A stretch of DNA of 64,000 nt from Flavobacterium album (GTDB lineage Bacteria; Bacteroidota; Bacteroidia; Flavobacteriales; Flavobacteriaceae): NCBI RefSeq assembly GCF_003096035.1, contig NZ_CP029186.1:2245001-2309000 (forward strand). The letters run 5' to 3'. The notes under the pieces are model-generated. The model ran no database searches, was not told the DNA's origin, and saw only the letters and a list, made by a program, of their open reading frames with translations. The translations under genes were made by a program, and so were the position numbers. This document shows, piece by piece, positions 7,806 to 14,410 of this stretch. Each line of letters begins with the position of its first letter. Positions within the stretch are counted from its first letter, which is position 1.

Positions 7806-8375
7806 TTAAAACTGTAGGTTTACATTAAGCGTGAACTCATCATAGATGGCTTTATCACCTATAGAGTCGAAGAAGCTTTTTGATCCGTAAACGATATCAT
7901 ACTTCGTCCTGTCTACTTTTAACGTAGTTGTTGCAGAATTCTTGCCCACAGTAAGGTCAAAAGTTACAGGCTTAGTAGTTTTTTTGATAGTAAGGTCAGC
8001 CGTTACAGTATATACGCCGGCCGATTTTGCCTTAACTGATTTGAAAACGATCTTTGCAGTTGGATAAGTAGCAGTGCCGAAGAAATCATCAGCTTTAAGG
8101 TGGCCTTCAAGCTTTTCTTTACCTTCTCCTGCCTTAAGGTCGCTTACGCTTATAGAGTTCATGTCAACAGTAACATTACCGCCTGTAAGTTTGCCGCTTT
8201 TAAAAGTAAGTACACCATCTTTTACGTTGATTGTACCTTCGTGCTTGCCGGTTACTTTTTCGCCGATCCAGCTGATCTTACTTTTTGAAGCGTTGATTTT
8301 TTTGTCCTGGGCTGTAGCTGTGATTGTTGAAAGGGCTACTACTAATGCAATTGCAATTGTTTTTAAATTTCTCAT
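7806..8375 (-). CDS. YceI-family periplasmic isoprenoid-binding protein
   Basis: Secreted lipocalin-like beta-barrel of 189 residues. A signal peptide (about 1-22, ending TATAQ) is followed by the family signature INASKSKISWIGEKVTGKHEGTINVKDG and the closing IYDEFTLNVNLQF. YceI proteins bind long polyisoprenoid lipids, including quinone-like ones, in the periplasm. It lies 32 bases after a nitroreductase and is third in a MarR-nitroreductase-YceI order, which fits a role around quinone or oxidative stress; that link is inference from context. Confidence 0.9.
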   Translation of the reverse strand: MRNLKTIAIALVVALSTITATAQDKKINASKSKISWIGEKVTGKHEGTINVKDGVLTFKSGKLTGGNVTVDMNSISVSDLKAGEGKEKLEGHLKADDFFGTATYPTAKIVFKSVKAKSAGVYTVTADLTIKKTTKPVTFDLTVGKNSATTTLKVDRTKYDIVYGSKSFFDSIGDKAIYDEFTLNVNLQF

Positions 8376-8407
8376 TGTTATTAATTATTTATTTTAGGTT
8401 TATTGAA

Positions 8408-9040
8408 TTAGATGGTAATGAACAGCTCGTCTTTCGACTTTCTCACTTTTTTAAGGTGCTGGAATCTGTCGTCTTTGTGTCGGTAGCCTATGGTTGCTAT
8501 CACTGCTGCGCTTAACCCGATTTTATCAAGTCCAAGCACCTCGTTTACAGCTGCCCTGTTGAAGCCTTCCATCGGGGTAGCATCTATATGCAATACCGCC
8601 GCAGCATTGATAAGGGATGACATAGCAAGATAGGCCTGTTTCGATGTCCAGAAATTTTTAGAATCTTCTGTCTGGCTTTCGATAAAACTGTGCATCGAAT
8701 TGCTGAAAGGGGCAAGGCTTTCACGGCTGACTTCCCTGGTACGGATGATGTTGTCAAGGTAGTTTTCAATATGGCTGTGGCCCACATTGGTCTCATTGGC
8801 GAAAACAAACACATGCGATGCTTCGGTTATTGCCGCCTGGTTGTTGGATGCTTCCCTTAATAACCGGCGCACTTCAGGATTTTCTACGATGAGTACCTTG
8901 TAGGGCTGCAGTCCCATAGAGGAAACGCTCAGCCTTACGGCTTCTTTGAGCGTTTCGAGGTCCTGATCCGACACCTTTTTATCCGGATCGTATTTTTTGG
9001 TGGCATAACGCCACTGAAGGCTTTCTATATAATCGGTCAT
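8408..9040 (-). CDS. NAD(P)H-dependent FMN nitroreductase family protein
   Basis: FMN oxidoreductase of 210 residues (NfsB-like) reducing quinones, nitro compounds or related electrophiles by two electrons. The N-terminus ESLQWRYATKKYDPDKKVSD contains the R-x-S/A-x-R/K-like FMN phosphate motif of the family. SVSSMGLQPYKVLIVENPEVR and the C-terminal IATIGYRHKDDRFQHLKKVRK are typical. It starts 11 bases after the MarR gene and is presumably controlled by it. Likely job: detoxification of compounds sensed by the MarR protein. The actual substrate is not readable. Confidence 0.9.
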   Translation of the reverse strand: MTDYIESLQWRYATKKYDPDKKVSDQDLETLKEAVRLSVSSMGLQPYKVLIVENPEVRRLLREASNNQAAITEASHVFVFANETNVGHSHIENYLDNIIRTREVSRESLAPFSNSMHSFIESQTEDSKNFWTSKQAYLAMSSLINAAAVLHIDATPMEGFNRAAVNEVLGLDKIGLSAAVIATIGYRHKDDRFQHLKKVRKSKDELFITI

Positions 9041-9050
9041 GGTTTTTAAA

Positions 9051-9512
9051 TTAAAGTGATTCCCCCCTGTATTTTTCCAGCAGGAGGTTTATTGTTTCCA
9101 GTTCTTTATGGTCCAGGTTGCTGGCATAGCTTTCTTCGTGGCTGTGTACTTTCGGGTCAACGTCCGTAAGAAGGTCCAGGCCTTTTTGGGTGATGCTGAT
9201 GTCCATTTTCCGCCTGTTATCGCTGCATACTTCCCGCGTTACAAGGCCTTTCAGCAGCAGTTTGTCTACAAGGCGGGTAGTGTTGCTCGTCTTGGCAATC
9301 ATGCGCTCCTGTATCACACACATATTGGCCGGCTTGCCTTTCTGTCCCCTAAGTATCCTTAGAACGTTGAATTGCTCGGGCGACAGGTCGTAAGGCTTTA
9401 ATATCTCATTAAAGCTTTCTGCCAGCAGGTTCTGCGTATACATAATGTTCAGCATCGTTTTCTTGCTGATCGATATGGGTGTTGTCGACTTTATAGCTTC
9501 TTCTATCTTCAT
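9051..9512 (-). CDS. MarR-family transcriptional regulator
   Basis: Winged-helix repressor of 153 residues. LSPEQFNVLRILRGQKGKPANMCVIQERM (helix-turn-helix) and NTTRLVDKLLLKGLVTREVCSDNRRKMDISIT (recognition helix and wing with the DxR motif) are clear. One Cys at the start of the wing loop (VCSDNRR) might be redox-reactive, but this is not established. First gene of the operon with nitroreductase and YceI. Two palindromes upstream coincide with its promoter boxes, so autorepression is likely. Confidence 0.9.
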   Translation of the reverse strand: MKIEEAIKSTTPISISKKTMLNIMYTQNLLAESFNEILKPYDLSPEQFNVLRILRGQKGKPANMCVIQERMIAKTSNTTRLVDKLLLKGLVTREVCSDNRRKMDISITQKGLDLLTDVDPKVHSHEESYASNLDHKELETINLLLEKYRGESL

Positions 9513-9525
9513 TACAACTACAAAA

Positions 9526-9568
9526 TTTGTATGTACAAATGTAGTATAAATTTTATTTGTATATACAA
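9526..9568. promoter_or_regulatory. MarR promoter with two operators
   Basis: Palindrome TTTGTATGTACAAA (9526-9539) overlaps the minus-strand -7 box TACATTTG (9536-9543). A second palindrome TTGTATATACAA (9557-9568) contains the TTG at the -33 position, 22 bases upstream. Both boxes of the promoter are thus inside similar operator-like sites, as expected for autorepression by the adjacent MarR protein. Confidence 0.65.
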
Positions 9569-9643
9569 GTGTGGTGTTAAAATTTCAAAAAAAATATCGC
9601 AAGCTTTTTTTTCTCTAATTTTAGCTGGTTAAAAAATCAAATA

Positions 9644-10201
9644 ATGGCTTTAAAAATAAGGAATGGCGCACTGTTGCTGGCCTTTTTGGGCATAATGGCA
9701 ACTGCCTGTGCAAAAAAGGAAGAGAAGCCGGAAGTAGCCGAAACACCGGCCCCAAAACCACTAAAAGTATATTCGGCTGAGGGCGTTTCTGTCAAAGCGT
9801 ATGATTTTGACAGGCTCGAATACTTCCTCAACAAGAAAAACGATACGACTTATGTAGTGAATTTCTGGGCGACATGGTGCGTGCCCTGTGTGGAAGAGCT
9901 GCCGCATTTTGAACAGCTGAATGAAAAGTATAAAAAAGATAAAATCAAGGTGCTGCTCGTAAGCCTTGATATGCCAAAAATGGCAGAGAGCAAGCTGTTG
10001 CCCTTTATTAAGGAGAAGCAGCTCAAGAGCGATGTGGTTTTGCTGCGCGACCCCGACCAGAACACATGGCTGCCAAAAGTAGATTCTACATGGAGCGGTG
10101 CTATCCCGGCTACCATAATATATAATAAGGACAGCCGTAAGTTTTATGAAAGGTCCTTTACCTATGAGGAACTCGAAAAAGAAGTAAGCAATTTTAAATA
10201 A
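9644..10201 (+). CDS. TlpA-like thioredoxin lipoprotein
   Basis: Membrane-anchored extracytoplasmic thiol-disulfide oxidoreductase of 185 residues. Lipobox before C22 (IMATAC), then a Lys/Glu/Pro linker and a thioredoxin fold with the active site WCVPC (C79, C82) and the cis-Pro loop in AIPATIIYN. The TlpA/ResA group reduces periplasmic protein disulfides. It begins a three-gene run with a peroxiredoxin-like protein 8 bases later and a rhodanese. The MarR gene is divergent. Substrate unknown. Confidence 0.88.
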   Translation: MALKIRNGALLLAFLGIMATACAKKEEKPEVAETPAPKPLKVYSAEGVSVKAYDFDRLEYFLNKKNDTTYVVNFWATWCVPCVEELPHFEQLNEKYKKDKIKVLLVSLDMPKMAESKLLPFIKEKQLKSDVVLLRDPDQNTWLPKVDSTWSGAIPATIIYNKDSRKFYERSFTYEELEKEVSNFK

Positions 10202-10208
10202 CAACTAT

Positions 10209-10820
10209 ATGAAAACAATAAAGATTTTAGGGATATTTTTGGCAGTAGGGCTTTTGACGGCCTTTACTGTGGCAAAACCTTTGGGCGGTTATAAAGTAGG
10301 CGACATAGCGACCGATTTCAGCCTGAAAAACGTAGATAACAAAAAAGTGTCCTTAAAGGATTTCAAAGATGCGAAAGGCTTTATCGTAGTCTTTACCTGC
10401 AACCATTGCCCGTATGCCCAAGCGTATGAAGACAGGGTGATTTCCCTTAATGCCAAATACAAAAAGCTGGGCTACCCGGTTATTGCTATCAACCCAAACA
10501 ATCCTGAAAAGCAGAAAGACGACAGTTTTGTAAAAATGCAGGAAAGGGCAAAAGAAAAGAAATTCACGTTCCCATACCTGCTGGACGAAGGGCAGAAGAT
10601 CTATCCGCAATATGGCGCTACCAAAACCCCGCACGTATATGTATTGCAGAAAACGGCTAAAGGCAATGTGGTAAAATACATTGGCGCTATCGATGATAAT
10701 TATGAAGATGAGACGGCGGTTAAGCAAAAATACGTTGAGAATGCGGTTGATGCCCTGCTTAAGAATAAAGAAGTAACTGTAAAAGAAACCAAGGCTATTG
10801 GCTGTTCTATAAAAGCATAA
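10209..10820 (+). CDS. Secreted peroxiredoxin-like thioredoxin-fold protein (AhpC/TSA family)
   Basis: 203 residues with a signal peptide (about 1-22). The thioredoxin/AhpC-TSA domain starts at VGDIATDFSLKNVDNKKVSL and carries TCNHCPYA (C64, C67), the mark of the PRX-like1 group, then a cis-Pro region KTPHVYVL. A third Cys near the C-terminus (IGCSIKA) may be a resolving or metal-binding residue. It lies between the TlpA lipoprotein and a rhodanese, suggesting one thiol-handling operon in the periplasm. Whether it reduces peroxide is not shown by the sequence. Confidence 0.85.
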   Translation: MKTIKILGIFLAVGLLTAFTVAKPLGGYKVGDIATDFSLKNVDNKKVSLKDFKDAKGFIVVFTCNHCPYAQAYEDRVISLNAKYKKLGYPVIAINPNNPEKQKDDSFVKMQERAKEKKFTFPYLLDEGQKIYPQYGATKTPHVYVLQKTAKGNVVKYIGAIDDNYEDETAVKQKYVENAVDALLKNKEVTVKETKAIGCSIKA

Positions 10821-10842
10821 TACCTTTGACAAAAACGAACCA

Positions 10843-11160
10843 ATGAATATTTCACAACAGGAATGGTGGGAAAAATTGCAGGAAGACAGCAATGCTGTAA
10901 TCCTGGATGTACGCACCTCAGACGAATGGAACCGCGGCATCATACCGGGAGCCATAAATTTAGACATCTACAAAGGGCAGGGTTTTATCTACGGCCTTGA
11001 AGAGATGGATAAGTCCAAAAACTATTATGTATATTGTGCGGCAGGCGCCAGGAGCGGGCAGGCCTGCAATATAATGAGCCAGCTTGGTTTTTCCACTACA
11101 TACAACCTTGTAGGGGGAATGAACAGCTGGGCTGGGCCGGTGGCAATGCCGGAAGAATAA
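10843..11160 (+). CDS. Single-domain rhodanese-like protein
   Basis: 105-residue sulfurtransferase domain without signal peptide, so cytoplasmic. N-terminal VILDVRTSDEWNRGIIPGAINLD, catalytic Cys C65 in YYVYCAAGARSGQA, and C-terminal NLVGGMNSW match the family. It probably transfers sulfane sulfur from or to a thiol carrier. It is the third gene of the thioredoxin group and is followed by a strong terminator. A second, lipoprotein rhodanese occurs at 12371-12754. Confidence 0.9.
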   Translation: MNISQQEWWEKLQEDSNAVILDVRTSDEWNRGIIPGAINLDIYKGQGFIYGLEEMDKSKNYYVYCAAGARSGQACNIMSQLGFSTTYNLVGGMNSWAGPVAMPEE

Positions 11161-11186
11161 TTTTCCGCTTATTGAATCAAGTAAAG

Positions 11187-11221
11187 AAAAACGGGCTGTC
11201 TTGAAGAGGCAGCCCGTTTTT
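11187..11221. terminator. Bidirectional terminator after the rhodanese gene
   Basis: AAAACGGGCTG and CAGCCCGTTTT arms around an 11-13 base loop, followed by a long T run. It separates the plus-strand rhodanese from the minus-strand receiver protein. Confidence 0.85.
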
Positions 11222-11222
11222 T

Positions 11223-11654
11223 TTATTGTTTCTTAGACGAAAAGGAGTTGATGTTTACCTTCCAGTAATCAACAAGGTTCTTTATCTTCTCTTTATATTT
11301 ATTGTAATCATTCCCTTTGTGGATGTAGCCCTGTATGGAGAGCTTGTTGGCCTGCTTAAGGGAATGTTCGTCCTGTGCGTTGGAAATAAAGATATATGGA
11401 ATGTCTTTGTCCAGTAAGATTTCCTCATTCAGGATAATATTCCGTAGTTCAAATCCGCCCAGTTTAGGCATGTTAATGTCGGAAATAATAATGAAAGGCT
11501 CAATCTCCGGCCTGCGGATATAGTCTAACGCTTCAGTACTGTCAGAAAAAAAAACGATTTTGTTTTTGTAGCCAAGGTCCCGGAAGATCTCCCTTAAAAT
11601 ATCCCTGTCATCTTCATCATCCTCAATAACAAGTATATCCCTGTGCATTTTCAT
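11223..11654 (-). CDS. Stand-alone response regulator receiver
   Basis: CheY-like receiver of 143 residues without an output domain. Acidic pair in ILVIEDDEDDRDIL, phospho-acceptor D59 in IIISDINMPKLGG, conserved Thr/Ser position in YIFISNAQDE and Lys in GYIHKGNDY. The start at 11654 (MKMHRDILVI) was preferred over an in-frame ATG 38 codons upstream, because the added residues are low-complexity and precede the conserved beta-1 strand. Such single-domain proteins of the Bacteroidota usually relay phosphate or bind a partner. No kinase is adjacent. Confidence 0.85.
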   Translation of the reverse strand: MKMHRDILVIEDDEDDRDILREIFRDLGYKNKIVFFSDSTEALDYIRRPEIEPFIIISDINMPKLGGFELRNIILNEEILLDKDIPYIFISNAQDEHSLKQANKLSIQGYIHKGNDYNKYKEKIKNLVDYWKVNINSFSSKKQ

Positions 11655-11811
11655 AAAACAGTACGTTTTTTTAGGTTTAATATTAGTTTTCGGTGTGGTG
11701 ATGCAAAATATAAATTTTTTAAATATATTATTTATGTTCTGAGGCAAAATGTTTCCAAGATTATACATTTTATCATTTTTGGCACGGTAAAAATTATCAC
11801 CATCAAAAAAG

Positions 11812-11819
11812 TATTTTTG
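11812..11819 (+). promoter_or_regulatory. -7 box upstream of the thioredoxin-rhodanese pair
   Basis: TATTTTTG matches TAnnTTTG and lies 29 bases before the thioredoxin ATG at 11849. No convincing -33 box is at 17-22 bases. Confidence 0.4.
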
Positions 11820-11848
11820 CTACCTTGCCGGTACTAAATAAACGTGCA

Positions 11849-12367
11849 ATGAAAATAAAAACAATCGTTACCTGTCTTTTCCTTTTAGCAAACCTTGCAG
11901 TCGCAACAGCACAGGAAAGCGCTTCCTCAATTTTGGAAAAAGCTTCGGCGCAGGCCAAAAAAGAGAATAAAAAAGTATTCGTAATGTTCCATGCCTCATG
12001 GTGCAGCTGGTGCAAAAAAATGGATAACAATATGAAAAGCGATGCCTGCAAAAAGCTCTTCGACGATAATTACGTAGTGGCTCAAATTGTAGTGAAGGAA
12101 TCACCCAAAAACAAGAACCTTGAAAACCCGGGAGGCGATGAGTTGCTTAAAAAGTTTAAGGGCGAAAAGGCCGGACTGCCATATTTCGTAATACTTGATC
12201 CTAAAGGCAACCTGCTGGCCGACTCCAATGATGCTAAAGGCCAGAACCTCGGCTGCCCTGCCACACCGGAAGAAGTAGCGGTTTTTACCGAAAAGCTCAA
12301 AAAGACATCGAAGCTTACCGATAAGCAGCTGGCAGTGATTACTGAAACATTTATCATTAAAAAATAA
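11849..12367 (+). CDS. Secreted thioredoxin-family protein
   Basis: 172 residues from the ATG at 11849, chosen because it gives a clean signal peptide (MKIKTIVTCLFLLANLAVATAQ). An earlier in-frame ATG at 11825 would add eight polar residues. Thioredoxin fold with active site ASWCSWCKKMD (C52, C55) and GLPYFVILDPKGN with the cis-Pro. The form FHASWCSWCKKM is the DsbD-gamma/thioredoxin_7 type. The rhodanese lipoprotein begins 4 bases after its stop, so the two are probably co-translated and may work together outside the cytoplasm. Confidence 0.88.
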   Translation: MKIKTIVTCLFLLANLAVATAQESASSILEKASAQAKKENKKVFVMFHASWCSWCKKMDNNMKSDACKKLFDDNYVVAQIVVKESPKNKNLENPGGDELLKKFKGEKAGLPYFVILDPKGNLLADSNDAKGQNLGCPATPEEVAVFTEKLKKTSKLTDKQLAVITETFIIKK

Positions 12368-12370
12368 GTC

Positions 12371-12754
12371 ATGAAAAAACTGATAGTGCTGTTCGTATTG
12401 ACGCTCTCCTTATATTCGTGTGAGGCACAGCAAAAGAAAGGTGTAGAGCGTGTTGCTCCTGCAGAATTCGCCAAAGAAATGGCGGCAGATAAAGGCCAGG
12501 TGGTCGATGTACGTACGCCAAAGGAATTTAAAAGCGGGCACATTGCCGGTGCGGTGAACATCCATTTATATGATGCCGATTTCGGGCAGCGTATTGATAA
12601 GCTCGATAAAAAGAAAACCGTATATGTGTATTGTAAGGCGGGTGGCAGGAGTGCAGAAGCTGTAGAGTCTCTTAAGTCAAAGGGCTTTCAGCACATTGTT
12701 GAGCTCGATGGCGGCACCGATGCCTGGACAGATGCAGGAAAGCCTCTTGAGTAA
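12371..12754 (+). CDS. Rhodanese-like lipoprotein
   Basis: 127 residues with lipobox Cys C17 (LYSC), anchoring the protein outside the inner membrane. Rhodanese domain with VVDVRTPKEFKSGHIAGAVNI and catalytic C88 in VYVYCKAGGRSAEA, ending LDGGTDAW. Paired with a secreted thioredoxin 4 bases upstream. A periplasmic sulfurtransferase role is inferred; the partner sulfur compound is not known. Confidence 0.88.
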   Translation: MKKLIVLFVLTLSLYSCEAQQKKGVERVAPAEFAKEMAADKGQVVDVRTPKEFKSGHIAGAVNIHLYDADFGQRIDKLDKKKTVYVYCKAGGRSAEAVESLKSKGFQHIVELDGGTDAWTDAGKPLE

Positions 12755-12757
12755 TAA

Positions 12758-12853
12758 TTTCAGATTTCAGATTTTTTACCACTCATACTCTCAAATAACT
12801 TAGAGAATTTATGCGGCGGGAGTGAAGCTCAATCTGAAATCTAAAATCTAAAA
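12758..12853. repeat. Intergenic inverted repeat of ATTTCAGATT type
   Basis: TTTCAGATTTCAGATTTTTT near the left end and AATCTGAAATCTAAAATCT near the right end can pair across a loop of about 50 bases. It resembles the short dispersed intergenic palindromes seen elsewhere in this window. No coding potential seen. Confidence 0.45.
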
Positions 12854-12859
12854 TTGTAT

Positions 12860-13609
12860 ATGGTTACTCCTCTAAACATAATCCTCCTCTCCATCCTGGT
12901 GTTGTTCTTCATCATCATTGTGGTGCTTATTTATCGCCTTAATATCTCGGAAAAAGTCAGGAATAAGTTCGAGACAAAATTCGTAGAGCTTGAAAACAAA
13001 GCAAATACGCTGCAGCTACAGACGCTCGAGGCCCGGCTGAACCCGCATCTGTTCAAGAACATTCTCAATTCGATACAATCACATGCTTACCAGACCTATT
13101 TTGCGATGGACAAGCTTTCCAATGTGTTGGATTTCATACTTTACGAAAGTCAGAACCGTTTTGTGAGCCCAAAAGAAGAAATAGAGTTTGCCCTGAACCT
13201 TATCGAGATCAACAAAATAAAGATCAGCCCGCTGTTCGCTATCACTGTTAAGAAGAAGATTGATGAGCAGGACCCGCTTTACACTCAAAAGATACTGGCA
13301 CCGCTGATATCCATAGACCTTATCGAGAATGCCTTCAAGCATGCCGACCTGCAAAGCCCTGATGCTTTTATTTCTATTATTATAGAGTTTCGCGACAATT
13401 ATTTTTCACTGACGGTATCTAATAAGGTGTCTAATAAATCCGCTTTCCTGAAAGAGCATGGCGGCATAGGTTCGGCTACACTGGAACAACGCCTCAAGAT
13501 AATATACAAGTCGTGCTATAAGCTGGAACGGTATGTAGAGGAAAACGTATATATTGCACAACTAAAAATAAACTTGCTTGAATACAAAAATCAGATGCTT
13601 ACTGCTTGA
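12860..13609 (+). CDS. LytS-type sensor histidine kinase
   Basis: 249 residues from the ATG at 12860 (a TTG six bases earlier is also in frame). One N-terminal membrane helix (about 7-26), a short coiled linker, then the His_kinase domain with phospho-acceptor H63 in EARLNPHLFKNILNSI, the N box in LIENAFKHAD and a glycine-rich HGGIGSATLEQRLKI. There is no separate sensor domain, so a signal would have to come through the membrane helix or a partner. The LytTR regulator gene overlaps its 3' end by 32 bases. Confidence 0.9.
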   Translation: MVTPLNIILLSILVLFFIIIVVLIYRLNISEKVRNKFETKFVELENKANTLQLQTLEARLNPHLFKNILNSIQSHAYQTYFAMDKLSNVLDFILYESQNRFVSPKEEIEFALNLIEINKIKISPLFAITVKKKIDEQDPLYTQKILAPLISIDLIENAFKHADLQSPDAFISIIIEFRDNYFSLTVSNKVSNKSAFLKEHGGIGSATLEQRLKIIYKSCYKLERYVEENVYIAQLKINLLEYKNQMLTA

Positions 13610-14297
13610 TGACGAGCTTCCCGGGCTGGCTTACCTAAAAATGATATGCGAGCAGATGGACGAGCTCGAAGTAGTGCGCGCCTTCAACAGTCCTGAAGTG
13701 CTTTTGAACGAATGGCAGTCGCTGGATTTCGACCTGCTTATCACCGATATCGAAATGCCGGGCATGAATGGCCTCCAGGTTGCCGATGCCATTAAAGGCA
13801 AAGCCATAATATTTACCACGGCCTATAAGAACTTTGCGGTTGATGCCTTCGACAGGGATGCGGTAGACTATGTGGTAAAGCCTGTAAAACAGGAACGCCT
13901 GCTGCAGGCAGTGCAGAAAGTAGCGGCACGGCTGGCGAAGACAGAAAAAGCGCCGAAACAGATACAGCTCAATACCGACAGGGGCAAGGCACTGATAAGC
14001 ACAGCAAAAATATTTTGTGTAATAACATCGGATATCGACAGCCGCGACAAAATAATCATACTTAGCGATAAGACAAAAGTCATTGTGAAGAACTGCTCTT
14101 TCGAAAAATTGCTCGAAATGCTCCCTGAAGATGAATTTAGCCGCATCAACAAAAAAGCGGTCATCGCATTAAAACACGTACAGTTTTATGCGCATGATGA
14201 AATTACCGCCGATATGCTGCTGCCCGATGGCAGGCACTACACGTTTCCGCTGAGCGAAATATACCGCAGCGACTTCACTGCAAAGGTCAAAAAGTAG
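13578..14297 (+). CDS. LytTR-family response regulator
   Basis: 239 residues: an N-terminal receiver (LLLDDELPGLAYL, phospho-acceptor D57 in LLITDIEMPGMNG, Lys in YVVKPVKQERLL) and a C-terminal LytTR DNA-binding domain (about 130-239). The only possible start before the conserved LLLDDE strand is the TTG at 13578, because an in-frame stop lies at 13569 and no ATG or GTG is available. It therefore overlaps the kinase gene by 32 bases, implying tight translational coupling. The DNA targets are unknown; the antiporter gene downstream is a candidate. Confidence 0.85.
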   Translation: MNTKIRCLLLDDELPGLAYLKMICEQMDELEVVRAFNSPEVLLNEWQSLDFDLLITDIEMPGMNGLQVADAIKGKAIIFTTAYKNFAVDAFDRDAVDYVVKPVKQERLLQAVQKVAARLAKTEKAPKQIQLNTDRGKALISTAKIFCVITSDIDSRDKIIILSDKTKVIVKNCSFEKLLEMLPEDEFSRINKKAVIALKHVQFYAHDEITADMLLPDGRHYTFPLSEIYRSDFTAKVKK

Positions 14298-14410
14298 TTT
14301 CATTACATTTTTTAGCCACTTTATTACAAAAGCGTTTTCAAGTAAAAGCAATGTGCTGTTTCCTCCTGATTTCTGTGTAATATTGTGCCACTTTTTAGCC
14401 AGTATTACAA

